Of a DNA stretch of 64,000 nucleotides, positions 22,736 through 31,589 are shown in pieces (the stretch's first letter is position 1; each line of letters opens with the position of its first letter). Made by a program: the position numbers and the translations under genes. The stretch is from Corynebacterium terpenotabidum Y-11 (GTDB lineage: Bacteria > Actinomycetota > Actinomycetes > Mycobacteriales > Mycobacteriaceae). The stretch covers positions 186,001-250,000 of the forward strand of contig NC_021663.1 of the NCBI RefSeq assembly GCF_000418365.1, read 5' to 3'. The notes beneath the pieces are model-generated. The model was given only the letters and a program-made list of their open reading frames with translations. It was not told the origin of the DNA and ran no database searches.

Positions 22736-23350
22736 TCAGTGGAGCGCGTCCTCCAGACGGGCATCGAGCTGATCGAGTTCCGTGGAAACTGCGGCGCGTG
22801 CGGAATCGGAATCGGTGGAATCCAGAGTCGACTCCAGCGAGGTGAGTTGACGGGAGATTTCCGACCGCAGAGATTCCGGGACATTCTGGGCCCCGGCACG
22901 GTTCCGCAGATCGGCGATGCGTGCCCGCTGGACCGCATCCGGGCCGGTGACCGGGGAACCGGAGGCGCCGAAGCTGCCGAGCAGCCCGGACAGGCCCGGA
23001 ACCGTGCCGTTCGACCCGAGCTTCGCCAGCGCCCGGTACGCCAACGGGGTGGCGACCGGCAGGATGACGCGAGCCGCTCCGACCCAGCCCAGGACCGTCC
23101 CGGCGGTCACGGTGCGCGACTTGGCCTGGGCGACGAGGGCCTGGGCGGTCGCGGCGTCCTTCTTGTCCTGACGCTTCGCGGCCTTTGCATCGAGGGAACG
23201 GATCTTACTGGCGGTCTTCTGGAGGTACTTTTCGCGCTGCCGGTCAGCTTTCGCGGTGGCTTTCGCCGTTTCCTTCGCCTGGACCTTCGCAGCCTTGTAC
23301 ACAGCCTTCTTCTCGTGACGCCGGCGGCGTAGTGAACTGACAACTCCCAT
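22736..23350 (-). CDS. Lys/Ala-rich hypothetical protein with one membrane-like segment
   Basis: A conserved-looking 204-residue protein of unknown function, similar to a corynebacterial DUF (DUF6474 type). A basic coiled-coil-like region (about 1-90, rich in K, A, Q) is followed by a hydrophobic segment (VTAGTVLGWVGAARVILPVATPLAYRAL) and an acidic helical C terminus. Start placed at MGVVSSLRRRRHEKK (23350), because GGAGA lies about 9 bases upstream and the frame above it looks non-coding. It lies divergent from the RecB-like nuclease gene, with starts 91 bp apart. Confidence 0.7.
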   Translation of the reverse strand: MGVVSSLRRRRHEKKAVYKAAKVQAKETAKATAKADRQREKYLQKTASKIRSLDAKAAKRQDKKDAATAQALVAQAKSRTVTAGTVLGWVGAARVILPVATPLAYRALAKLGSNGTVPGLSGLLGSFGASGSPVTGPDAVQRARIADLRNRAGAQNVPESLRSEISRQLTSLESTLDSTDSDSARAAVSTELDQLDARLEDALH

Positions 23351-23441
23351 GTGAACGGTCTCCTGTACCTGCGTCGGTGTGTACAGCGGTGCGGACGGGT
23401 GACCGCGTCGCTGTTTCTGGTGGACCACTTTAGCCAATAGG

Positions 23442-25169
23442 ATGGCACCTATTGTGACGAATCACCTTCCGGCAGTGACCGGTGCGGCACCGGTGACACC
23501 GGCGGACCTCACCGGCTGTCGGCGACGCAGTGTGTTGACCCGGGCGGTGGCCGCCGGACGCCTGAGTCCGGAGATCACTGCATCCGGTCTCGCCGGACGC
23601 TATGCCCACCACGGGCGGCGCATGCTGCGACGGTCGGCGGTATGGGATGCCCTGCCGACGGCGGCACGTCTGGGCGATCGCGTCCGGTACAGCCGGGTCG
23701 ATGTCATCGATGACGGCACCGCCGAGGAGCAGACCCTGGAGGCGATCGCCGCCGGCGTCCGCCTCATCACCGGGGCGCGCCTCGCCGACGGTGGCCTGGC
23801 CTGCGACATTGACCTGCTCGTCCGGTGCGACACCGACGCCGGGCTCACCCCGGCGACCTCGTACATGCCCGTCGCTGTCACCGCCCACACCATTGCACGC
23901 CGGACGGCACCGGGGGCGGCACCCGGCAGTGCGGGAGTGGGTGTTGTCGATGTGGCGGCCCTCGGACTGTCCGCCCCGGTTCCGGCGTCCCTGCGTCACC
24001 GCAGTTCCCCGGCGGATTCCCAACGGGTCGCCGTGGCGCATGTGCTGCTGGACCGGATCGGTGTCGCCTCCGGATCCGTCGGCTTCATCGGCGGTGGCAC
24101 CGGACCTGCCGGCGGGTACACCCGATGCGTGGTCATCGACGCGGACCGGGTGCTGCCCGGCCTGGAACGGGCGCTCAGCGTCTCGGTCCCCGAGGTACCT
24201 GTGCGGGTCAAGGAATGCGTGACCTGCGAGTTCCACAACCACTGCCGGGGTGAGCTGCTCGCCCGGGCGGATATCAGTCTCATGCTCCCCGGTGACCGGG
24301 GGACGGCCTGGCGGGACCTGGGCGTCGACACGCTGCCGGCGCTCGCGGATCTGGCCGACCGTCCCGTCGAGTTGCGGGGCATGGTCGGCGTCGACCCGGA
24401 GGACGCCTCGCTCGCCGCCGCCTGGCTCGCCGGCGTGGAGTTCCTCCGTCGGCCGTTGCGACGCTGGATTACCCGCCCTGACCTGTGGTGTGGTCATCCT
24501 TTCCGGATGCCCGACCGGTTGGCGGACGGGGAGCTGCCGATGGCGTCCGAATTGGCCGACGCCGTCGAGATCGACGTCGACATGGAGGCGCACCCGGTCC
24601 GCGGCACCTTTCTCTGGGGCACCTTCGACGGGTCGGAGTACCGGCCGTTCACGGATTTCAGCCGTGACGGTGATGAGGGAGAACACGTCGCCCGCTACTG
24701 GGCCTGGCTGATGGCCCGCCGCCGTGCCGCCCATGACGCCTACCGTGTCTTCCGCGTCTACTGCTACTCCCAGCAGGGGGAGAATCACTGGATGCGCAGC
24801 TACGCCGGTCGGTTCGGTGGGCGGGAGTACGCGCCGGGGGTCGTCATGCCCACCCTCGCCGAGGTCAACGCTTTCCTGAACTCCGGGGAATGGGTGGATG
24901 TCTTCGCGCTGGTCAAGGCGGCGCTGGCGGCGACCGGTTCACTGGGGTTGAAGTCCGTCGCCCGGCTGGCCGGGTTCAGCTTCAGCGAGAAGGACGTGGA
25001 CGGACGGGCGGCGGTGGACCTCTTCGAGGTCGCACTCGGGGAGGGGGACGCCGCGTCCGCCGCACGGCGTACTCTCGAGCGGTACAACGCCGACGACTGC
25101 TACGCGCCCGCCGCGGTGCGTCGGTGGCTGCGGCTCGGGGCGCCGGGCGTCCCGCCGCTGGAGTACTGA
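23442..25169 (+). CDS. TM0106-type RecB-like putative nuclease
   Basis: 575-residue protein that I assign to the TM0106 family of RecB-like nucleases. The N-terminal half contains the cysteine cluster CVTCEFHNHCRG, similar to the Fe-S or zinc-linked C terminus of Cas4/RecB-type domains. The C-terminal half has an RNase H-like fold starting EIDVDMEAHPVRGTFLWG and ending ERYNADDCYAPAAVRRWL, with the expected acidic residues. Biochemical function is not established for the family, and a DNA repair or RNA processing role is inferred. It sits 13 bp upstream of msrA on the same strand. The start ATG 23442 could be leaderless; GTG 23454 is an alternative. Confidence 0.75.
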   Translation: MAPIVTNHLPAVTGAAPVTPADLTGCRRRSVLTRAVAAGRLSPEITASGLAGRYAHHGRRMLRRSAVWDALPTAARLGDRVRYSRVDVIDDGTAEEQTLEAIAAGVRLITGARLADGGLACDIDLLVRCDTDAGLTPATSYMPVAVTAHTIARRTAPGAAPGSAGVGVVDVAALGLSAPVPASLRHRSSPADSQRVAVAHVLLDRIGVASGSVGFIGGGTGPAGGYTRCVVIDADRVLPGLERALSVSVPEVPVRVKECVTCEFHNHCRGELLARADISLMLPGDRGTAWRDLGVDTLPALADLADRPVELRGMVGVDPEDASLAAAWLAGVEFLRRPLRRWITRPDLWCGHPFRMPDRLADGELPMASELADAVEIDVDMEAHPVRGTFLWGTFDGSEYRPFTDFSRDGDEGEHVARYWAWLMARRRAAHDAYRVFRVYCYSQQGENHWMRSYAGRFGGREYAPGVVMPTLAEVNAFLNSGEWVDVFALVKAALAATGSLGLKSVARLAGFSFSEKDVDGRAAVDLFEVALGEGDAASAARRTLERYNADDCYAPAAVRRWLRLGAPGVPPLEY

Positions 25170-25182
25170 CTGGAGTGACACC

Positions 25183-25863
25183 ATGGATTTCCTGCACCGA
25201 CTACTGGCCCTGAACTCGTCGGGGCCGTTCCGTGCGGAACGGCCGACCGCCGAATCCGCGTTGGCCGGGGGACGCCACCCGGTCCTGCCCCGGCCACGTC
25301 CCCACACTGTGTTGGGCACGCCGATCACCGGTCCGTGGCGCGACGGCCAGGAGCACATCGTGGTGGGTCTGGGCTGTTTCTGGGGTGCGGAGAAACTGCT
25401 GTGGCAGATCGACGGGGTGGAGGCGACCTCGGTCGGGTACGCCGGCGGGTACACGGTCAATCCCACGTACCGGGAGGTGTGTACCGGACGCACCGGCCAT
25501 GCGGAGGTCGTCGACGTGGTCTACGACCCGACCATCGTGTCGGTGGGCTCGATCCTGGCGACCGCGCTGGAAAACCATGATCCGACCCAGGGAGACCGGC
25601 AGGGCAATGACATCGGCTCGCAGTACCGGTCGATGATCTGTCCGACGACACCGGAGCAGGAGGCGGTGGCCCGGGACCTCGTCGCCAGGTACGGCGCGAC
25701 GCTGGCGGAGGCGGGGTACGGCGAGATCACCACCGAGATCATCCCGTTGTCGGAGACGCCGACGGGTGTGTACTTCCTGGCGGAGGATGAGCACCAGCAG
25801 TACCTCGACAAGAATCCGGACGGCTACTGCCCCGTCCATGCCACCGGAGTGACCTGCGGTTAA
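25183..25863 (+). CDS. msrA: Peptide methionine-S-sulfoxide reductase MsrA
   Basis: Reduces the S epimer of methionine sulfoxide in proteins. The catalytic motif GCFWG carries Cys65. The family blocks GYAGGYTVNPTYREVCTGRTG and HDPTQGDRQGNDIGSQYRS follow, and the C terminus holds a likely recycling Cys pair (CPVHATGVTCG). The N-terminal 45-residue extension is normal in actinobacteria. Start ATG 25183 has GGAGTGACACC before it. Confidence 0.96.
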   Translation: MDFLHRLLALNSSGPFRAERPTAESALAGGRHPVLPRPRPHTVLGTPITGPWRDGQEHIVVGLGCFWGAEKLLWQIDGVEATSVGYAGGYTVNPTYREVCTGRTGHAEVVDVVYDPTIVSVGSILATALENHDPTQGDRQGNDIGSQYRSMICPTTPEQEAVARDLVARYGATLAEAGYGEITTEIIPLSETPTGVYFLAEDEHQQYLDKNPDGYCPVHATGVTCG

Positions 25864-25890
25864 GCGGTCCCTCCGCCAGTATCGTCGAGG

Positions 25891-26427
25891 TCAGTGGCGC
25901 AGGTTGGGGCGTCCGACGGGGGCGACGGTGGCATCGAGGACGCTGACCAGGTCGGCGGGGGAGAGCTCGACGTCGAAGCCGCGGCGTCCACCGGAGACGA
26001 GGATGACCGGCTCCGCTGCCGCACCGGCATCGAGGACCGTGGGAAGTCGCTTTTTCTGGCCCAACGGACTGATCCCGCCGACGACGTAGCCGGTCGAGCG
26101 TTCCGCGGCTTTCGGATCTGCCATGGTCGCCTTTTTCGCGCCGAAGGCTGAGGCGACGCCCTTGAGATCGAGCATCATCGTCACCGGGACCACAGCGACT
26201 CCCATCTGCCCGTCGTGGGGGCCACCGTCGAGATCGACGAGAAGGGTCTTGCAGATCTGCCTGGCCGGCATGTCGAGTGCGGCAGCGGCCTCGGTCCCGT
26301 AGTCGGTGACCTCAGGGTCGTGGTCGAAGGTGCGGACGGTGAAGGTGACCCCGGACTTCTCCAGGGCGACGGTGGCCGGGGTCGCGCCGTGCTGGTTCTT
26401 CCGGTTCTTCTTCGCCTTGGTGCTCAC
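25891..26427 (-). CDS. ybaK: YbaK/EbsC-type Cys-tRNA(Pro) deacylase
   Basis: Hydrolyses mis-charged Cys-tRNA(Pro) or related species. The 178-residue protein has the YbaK fold blocks: TPATVALEKSGVTFTVRTF, ICKTLLVDLDG, the lysine-containing LKGVASAFGAKKATMADP, and GYVVGGISPLGQKKRLPTVL. Start set at GTG 26427 (STKAKKNRKNQHGATPA), the usual beginning of actinobacterial members. The open frame further upstream runs through the sodA terminator and is not part of the gene. Confidence 0.9.
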   Translation of the reverse strand: MSTKAKKNRKNQHGATPATVALEKSGVTFTVRTFDHDPEVTDYGTEAAAALDMPARQICKTLLVDLDGGPHDGQMGVAVVPVTMMLDLKGVASAFGAKKATMADPKAAERSTGYVVGGISPLGQKKRLPTVLDAGAAAEPVILVSGGRRGFDVELSPADLVSVLDATVAPVGRPNLRH

Positions 26428-26462
26428 CGGCACGAGTGTAGTGCGGGGTCCGGTACACAGCA

Positions 26463-26507
26463 GAACACCCCGGGGATCCGGGAAAACCGGACACCTCGGG
26501 GTGCTCA
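26463..26507 (-). terminator. Terminator downstream of the superoxide dismutase gene
   Basis: On the minus strand it starts about 30 nt after the sod stop. CACCCCG pairs with CGGGGTG and TCCGG pairs with CCGGA around a TTTTC loop. There is no long T tract. Confidence 0.65.
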
Positions 26508-26537
26508 TGGCAGGGGCAGCTCCCCAGACGACGTGGC

Positions 26538-27140
26538 CTAGGCCGTCGCGGCGGCGTAGCGCGCGGCGACGTCCTCCCAGTTGAAGACGTTCCAGACGGC
26601 CTTGACGTAGTCGGCCTTGACGTTCTTGTACTGGAGGTAGAAGGCGTGCTCCCACATGTCCAGCATGAGCAGCGGGGTCAGGCCGACGGAGGTGTTGCCC
26701 TGCTGGTCGGTCAGCTGCTCGACGACGAGACGACCGGCGACGCTGTCGTAGCCCAGGACGGCCCAGCCGGAGCCCTGCAGGCCCAGAGCGGCGCCGCTGA
26801 AGTTGGCCTTGAAGTTCTCGAAGGAACCGAAGTCCTTGGCGATGGCCTCGGCCAGCTCGCCGGTGGGCTCGCCGCCACCGTTCGGGGAGAGGTTCTTCCA
26901 GAAGATGGAGTGGTTGGTGTGGCCACCGAGGTTGAAGGCCAGGTTCTTGGACAGGGCACGGATCGTGTCCGGGTTGCCGCCTTCGGCGTTGGCCTTTTCG
27001 ATGGCCTCCAGTGCGGCGTTGGCGCCGGCGACGTAGGTCGCGTGGTGCTTGTCGTGGTGGAGGGTCATGATCTCCGCGGAGATGTGCGGCTCGAGCGCAT
27101 CGTAGGCGTAGGGGAGATCGGGCAGTTCATAGACAGCCAT
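26538..27140 (-). CDS. sodA: Superoxide dismutase, Mn/Fe type
   Basis: Converts superoxide to oxygen and peroxide. The 200-residue protein has the Mn/Fe family layout: [33 protein letters not shown] with the first metal histidine, NHSIFWKNL with the second, and the signature [11 protein letters not shown] with the Asp and His ligands. [11 protein letters not shown] is also visible. Start at MAVYELP (27140) with AAGGA 9 bases upstream. Mn is likely for corynebacteria, but the metal is not proven. It is divergent from ldh. Confidence 0.96.
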   Translation of the reverse strand: MAVYELPDLPYAYDALEPHISAEIMTLHHDKHHATYVAGANAALEAIEKANAEGGNPDTIRALSKNLAFNLGGHTNHSIFWKNLSPNGGGEPTGELAEAIAKDFGSFENFKANFSGAALGLQGSGWAVLGYDSVAGRLVVEQLTDQQGNTSVGLTPLLMLDMWEHAFYLQYKNVKADYVKAVWNVFNWEDVAARYAAATA

Positions 27141-27321
27141 GATAAGTGGTCCTTTCGTCATCACTTCTGATACCTGCACCAGTGTGGCCCGAAAACGTCC
27201 CCGTCGCAATGATCAATCCTGCGAATAAAGAATTTCAACGACTTGAACATAGTGACGGAGACGTCAGTCCGACCAGTCCCGCACGGCACTATCGTGGGAA
27301 GGGAACCGAAAGGACAACCCC

Positions 27322-28287
27322 ATGACCACCACCACCGGACGCACCGTCGTCCTCATCGGCGCGGGCGATGTCGGCGTCGCGTACGCTTTCGCCCTGATCA
27401 ACCAGGGCCTCACCGACAAGCTCGTCCTCGTTGACATCGACGAGAAGCGCACCTGGGGCCAGGTCCAGGACCTCAGCCACGCCGTTCCCTGGACTACCCA
27501 CCGCACCGTCGTCACCCAGGGCACCTACGAGGATTGCGCGGACGCCTCCCTCGTCTGTATCTGCGCCGGTGCCGCCCAGAAGCCCGGCGAATCACGACTC
27601 GATCTGGTCGGAAAGAATGTCGCGATCTTCCGTAGCATCGTCGGATCGGTCCGGGCGTCCGGCTTCGACGGGATCTACCTCGTGGCGTCCAACCCGGTCG
27701 ACATCCTCAGCTACGTCACCTGGCGCCTGTCCGGGCTGCCGACGTCCCGCGTCATCGGCTCCGGCACCGTGCTGGACACCGCCCGCCTGCGCTCGGCACT
27801 CGGCAACCACTTCGACATCGCCCCGACCTCGGTCCACGCCTACGTCATCGGCGAACACGGGGATACGGAACTGCCGGTCTACTCCACCGGCTCGGTGGCG
27901 GGCGTGCCCCTGGCGGAGCGGTTGGCGGCGTCCGAGGGAGGGGCGGATGCCGCGGACCGGATCTTCACCGCCACCCGCGACGCCGCCTACGACATCATCG
28001 ACGCCAAAGGCTCCACCAGTTTCGGCATCGGCATGGGCCTCGCGCGTATCACCGCCGCCGTGTTCGGCAATGAGGACGTCGCCCTGCCGGTCTCCGTTCT
28101 CGTCGACGGGATCTACGGGAGGGAAGGACGCCGCCCGATCTACATCGGCACTCCGGCCGTCCTCGCCGGGGCCGGTGTGCGCGAGGTCATCGAGCTGCCG
28201 CTCGATGCCGAGGAGACCGCGAAATTCGCCCACTCCGCCGACACCCTCGAGCAGGTGATGGCCGACGCCGGCGTCTTCGAGCTCTAG
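27322..28287 (+). CDS. ldh: L-lactate dehydrogenase
   Basis: Reduces pyruvate to lactate with NADH. Rossmann motif [11 protein letters not shown] at the N terminus, the nucleotide/substrate blocks [11 protein letters not shown] and [13 protein letters not shown], and the catalytic His179 in [14 protein letters not shown]. Length of 321 residues is normal. AAAGGACAACCCC precedes ATG 27322. The gene appears monocistronic and diverges from sodA with a 181-bp intergenic region, which must hold both promoters. Confidence 0.95.
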   Translation: MTTTTGRTVVLIGAGDVGVAYAFALINQGLTDKLVLVDIDEKRTWGQVQDLSHAVPWTTHRTVVTQGTYEDCADASLVCICAGAAQKPGESRLDLVGKNVAIFRSIVGSVRASGFDGIYLVASNPVDILSYVTWRLSGLPTSRVIGSGTVLDTARLRSALGNHFDIAPTSVHAYVIGEHGDTELPVYSTGSVAGVPLAERLAASEGGADAADRIFTATRDAAYDIIDAKGSTSFGIGMGLARITAAVFGNEDVALPVSVLVDGIYGREGRRPIYIGTPAVLAGAGVREVIELPLDAEETAKFAHSADTLEQVMADAGVFEL

Positions 28288-28292
28288 ACCCC

Positions 28293-29204
28293 CTAGACCC
28301 CGAGGAACCGCCGGATCAGCGGCATCTCCTCACGGGCCTGCGCCAGACCCGCCTCATAGGTCTCCGCGAGCTCATTGAGCTTCCGTGTCCCATTGCCGAT
28401 CGGCATTCGGTGCGGGGCGAAGATGTACGCCCGACCGAGCCGTTCCTGCTCGAAGATCCAGTCGCGGGTCGCGTTGTAGCGGGCGTGCCGGTCATGCATG
28501 GACTCCGCCAGCGCCGGGTACTGCGGGAACCACCGCTTCACCGCCCAGGTGAACTTCGTGGGACGCTTCCGGTACGAGCGGGTGCGGGTCATGATCACCA
28601 GGAACCGGTCGAAGCCCTCCATCTCCCGGGCCGCATCGATCGGGATGCCACCGGTCGGGCCGAAGGCGCCGTCGAAGAAGATCTCCCCGCCGATCCGGGT
28701 CGGTGGCATCAGCACCGGCAGGGACGCGGAGGCCCGGGCGTGCAGCAGGAAATCGTCCAGCCCGGTCATGTCCTCCCGGGACCAGTGCACCGTCTCCCCG
28801 GTCCGGCCATTGAACCCGGACAGCCGGAAGTCTCCGGGGTTGGACCGGATCGCGTCCCAGTCCGGGATCATCCGGCGGTCGGCGACGCGGGCGTCCGGCC
28901 CGAAGATGTACTTCGTGTTGAAGAACCCGTCGCCGCGCAGGAACGGGCGGATCCCACCGAACAGCGGGTCGCCGGGGAACACCGTGTAGTACTCCCGGGC
29001 GAGTTCCGGTTCATGGGACAGATAGGTCGACACGTGCACGGCGGAACCGGAGTTCCCGTACGTCCAGTCGAAGGAGATCCCTTCGTCCAACAGGGCCTTC
29101 ACCATCGCCGAGGAGAAGGCGGACCGCATGGCCCCGCCCTCGAAGACGAGTGCGGTGTCGCTGACCGACGGAAGTGGGTCGCGGCGTGCAGGGGAAGATG
29201 TCAC
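28293..29204 (-). CDS. Patatin-like phospholipase
   Basis: Ser/Asp dyad acyl hydrolase. The glycine-rich oxyanion loop is FEGGAMRSAFSSAM, the nucleophile is Ser52 in YGNSGSAVH (GxSxG form), and the Asp of the dyad is in IFFDGAFGPTGG. The type resembles the YjjU/RssA branch and probably acts on phospholipids or other acyl esters in the cytoplasm. Start chosen at GTG 29204 (TSSPARRDPLPSVSDTALVFE), because the conserved strand begins soon after. It is divergent from the glycerophosphodiesterase, with starts only 24 bp apart. Confidence 0.88.
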   Translation of the reverse strand: MTSSPARRDPLPSVSDTALVFEGGAMRSAFSSAMVKALLDEGISFDWTYGNSGSAVHVSTYLSHEPELAREYYTVFPGDPLFGGIRPFLRGDGFFNTKYIFGPDARVADRRMIPDWDAIRSNPGDFRLSGFNGRTGETVHWSREDMTGLDDFLLHARASASLPVLMPPTRIGGEIFFDGAFGPTGGIPIDAAREMEGFDRFLVIMTRTRSYRKRPTKFTWAVKRWFPQYPALAESMHDRHARYNATRDWIFEQERLGRAYIFAPHRMPIGNGTRKLNELAETYEAGLAQAREEMPLIRRFLGV

Positions 29205-29228
29205 CTTTCCGAGAGTACCGTCAACGGC

Positions 29229-30008
29229 GTGAAGATCATCGCGCACCGCGGCGCCAGCGGTCACCACCCAGAGATGACACAGGACGCCTACGAGACCGCC
29301 TTCGCCCTCGGGGCCGACGGCGTGGAGTGCGATATCCAGCTCACCGCCGACGGTGTGGCGGTGTGCCTGCACGACCCCACCGTCGACCGCACCTCCGACG
29401 GCACCGGGGCGGTGAACACCAGGACCCTCGCCGAACTGCGGGACCTCAATTTCGGGACGCCGGAGCGCCCGCAACGCATCCTCACCCTGGCGGAACTGCT
29501 GGAGATCGTGCAGGACGCCCAGCATCCCTCCCATGACCCCGGTTACCGCCCGGAACTGTTCATCGAGACCAAGCGGCTGTCCACCCGTGGGGAGCGACGC
29601 GGCCAGCTGGAGGCGGCGCTGCAGCGCGACCTCAGCGCGGCGGGGCTGGCGGAGGGGCGGCACAGTGGACTGGTCCACCTCATCTCTTTCGACCCGGGGT
29701 CCCTGGCCCGGTTCCGGCGGATCAACCCGGGTCTCCACCGTATCTTCCTCCGCCGGGGATACCGCGGGTGGCAGCTCCTGCGGCACCTGGAACCGGTCGG
29801 GGTCGCCCACTCACCGGGATTCGCACTGGACAGGTCGCGGACAGCCCCGCCGGCGTCCTCCGTCGCGGCGGCCGACACCTACCTCTACACCCTGAACCGG
29901 GAGGCGGATGTGCGGTGGGCCCACCGCCACGGCATCGGCTGGATCGCCACGGACTACCCCGACCTGGCACGGTCATGGACGCAGGGGACCACCCGGTTCG
30001 CCCGCTGA
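29229..30008 (+). CDS. Glycerophosphodiester phosphodiesterase
   Basis: Cuts glycerophosphodiesters into glycerol 3-phosphate and an alcohol. The GDPD barrel start KIIAHRGASGHHPE carries the catalytic His-Arg. It is followed by GADGVECDIQLTADGVAVCLHD with the metal ligands and the second histidine. ELFIETK is the next conserved strand. No signal peptide, so cytoplasmic. GTG 29229 is the start that keeps the HRG element near the N terminus. There is no ribosome site, so the mRNA may be leaderless. The patatin neighbour suggests joint phospholipid turnover. Confidence 0.92.
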   Translation: MKIIAHRGASGHHPEMTQDAYETAFALGADGVECDIQLTADGVAVCLHDPTVDRTSDGTGAVNTRTLAELRDLNFGTPERPQRILTLAELLEIVQDAQHPSHDPGYRPELFIETKRLSTRGERRGQLEAALQRDLSAAGLAEGRHSGLVHLISFDPGSLARFRRINPGLHRIFLRRGYRGWQLLRHLEPVGVAHSPGFALDRSRTAPPASSVAAADTYLYTLNREADVRWAHRHGIGWIATDYPDLARSWTQGTTRFAR

Positions 30009-30036
30009 GCCACACGCCTGACATAGACTGGCCCCC

Positions 30037-30981
30037 GTGGCCAAGAAGAACAAGAAGAACGCAGAAGTCCTGCCCGAGGGCATGAGCCGCCGCCAGGCGA
30101 AGCTCGCCAAGCGCGCCGCCGAGCGTGCGGCCTTCGAGAAGGACCCCCGCCCCTACAACGGTTTCGCCGTCGAGGCCGACCTCGTCGCGATGCAGGAGTT
30201 CGTGCCCTCGGCGCACTTCCTCGCCGAGACCGCGGCGGACGCCGGGTTCCCCCGCCAGGTGCGCATCGTCACCGTCCTGCCGGGTGCGGTCGCCGCCCTG
30301 GTCCGCCCCGAGGAGGAAGGCGGCGAGGCGCTCGTCGCCCTGCAGACCGCACAGCGCGGCAACAACCCGAACCGCGACCTCGCCTATGCCCTGAACTGGG
30401 TGAAGAGTGCCGCGCCGGGCGCCTCCCTGGAGACCGGCGTCGCCGACGGCTCCGAGCCGGCGCTCGATACGCTGCTGGTCACGGAGCAGACCCCGGTGAT
30501 CGAGGTCGCCGAGGACTTCAACTGGTGGCTCACCGAGGACCAGCAGTCCGACCCGACCGTGCAGCAGACCCTGCAGCAGGCCAATGACGCGGTCCTCCCG
30601 TCCGAGAAAATCGACGCCGCCATCACCGGTGCCGCCTGGTGGATCGACCCGGGCGAGAAGGCACACATCCGGTGGATCCGCCCGGAATCCGAGGCTGTGC
30701 TGCTCCCCGCACTGGCCCGCGTCCACGCCGCCGGTGACCTGAACCTCGGGGAGGACACCCGCTTCGCCGGCGTGTTCCGTACCCACGGCCTGCTCGTCCC
30801 GGTTTTCGACCTGGACAACACGGTCACCGCCCCGGAGTTCGCCGCCCCGCTGGAGAAGCTGGACGCGAAGATCGCCGCCGCCCTCGACGAACTCGCCGGC
30901 TCCGGGGACGCCGCCTCCCTCACCGCCGATGAGCAGAAGTCCAAGCAGACGATCATCGCCCGCGAGGTCACGATCCGCTGA
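30037..30981 (+). CDS. DUF5926-type conserved actinobacterial protein
   Basis: 314-residue protein of unknown function, of a type common in actinobacteria. It has a very basic N-terminal tail (MAKKNKKNAEVLPEGMSRRQ) and a mixed alpha/beta body with WWLTEDQQSDPTVQQTL and ITGAAWWIDPGEKAHIRWIR. No catalytic motif, membrane segment or signal peptide is visible. GTG start at 30037. It lies 28 bp after the phosphodiesterase on the same strand, so it may be co-transcribed. Confidence 0.75.
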   Translation: MAKKNKKNAEVLPEGMSRRQAKLAKRAAERAAFEKDPRPYNGFAVEADLVAMQEFVPSAHFLAETAADAGFPRQVRIVTVLPGAVAALVRPEEEGGEALVALQTAQRGNNPNRDLAYALNWVKSAAPGASLETGVADGSEPALDTLLVTEQTPVIEVAEDFNWWLTEDQQSDPTVQQTLQQANDAVLPSEKIDAAITGAAWWIDPGEKAHIRWIRPESEAVLLPALARVHAAGDLNLGEDTRFAGVFRTHGLLVPVFDLDNTVTAPEFAAPLEKLDAKIAAALDELAGSGDAASLTADEQKSKQTIIAREVTIR

Positions 30982-31045
30982 CCGCGGGGCTTCAATCCGC
31001 TGACCGCGGGGTCACGATCCGCGGGAACCGTGTAGAAACGGGGGC

Positions 31046-31540
31046 ATGGCTGATACCGCATTCTCCGGAACCCCCGCCCACACCGTCGGTGACCTTCCCG
31101 CCGTCGGCACTGCGGCCCCCGCTTTCACCACCGTCAACGCCGACCTGGGCGATGTCTCGCTCAGCGACTTCGCCGGCACGCGCGTGGTTCTGAACATCTT
31201 CCCCTCGATCGACACCGGCGTGTGCGCCACCTCCGAGCGCACCTTCAACCAGCGGGCCGCCGGACTGGACAACACCGTCGTCCTCTCGGTCTCCCAGGAC
31301 CTGCCCTTCGCACTGGGCCGGTTCTGTGCCGCCGAGGGTATCGAGAACGTCGTCGCGACCTCGGCGTTCCGGTCCTCTTTCAGCGAGGACTACGGGGTGC
31401 GGCTGCTGGATTCCCCGCTGGCCGGCGTCCTGGCCCGTGCCGTCATCGTCATCGACACCGACGGTAGCGTCCTGTACACCGAGCTCGTCCCCGAAATCAC
31501 CACTGAACCGGACTACGACGCCGCGCTGGCGGTGCTGTAG
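31046..31540 (+). CDS. tpx: Thiol peroxidase Tpx
   Basis: Atypical 2-Cys peroxiredoxin that reduces hydroperoxides at the expense of thioredoxin. Peroxidatic Cys60 is in [15 protein letters not shown], and resolving Cys94 is in [12 protein letters not shown]. The two are 34 residues apart, the family spacing. The [13 protein letters not shown] beginning and 164-residue length also fit. ATG 31046 follows the DUF5926 gene by 64 bp. Confidence 0.95.
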   Translation: MADTAFSGTPAHTVGDLPAVGTAAPAFTTVNADLGDVSLSDFAGTRVVLNIFPSIDTGVCATSERTFNQRAAGLDNTVVLSVSQDLPFALGRFCAAEGIENVVATSAFRSSFSEDYGVRLLDSPLAGVLARAVIVIDTDGSVLYTELVPEITTEPDYDAALAVL

Positions 31541-31589
31541 CCCGGTTTTTCTGCGGTGCCCGTAGCGCCGGTCATGCCGGTCGCGCCGG

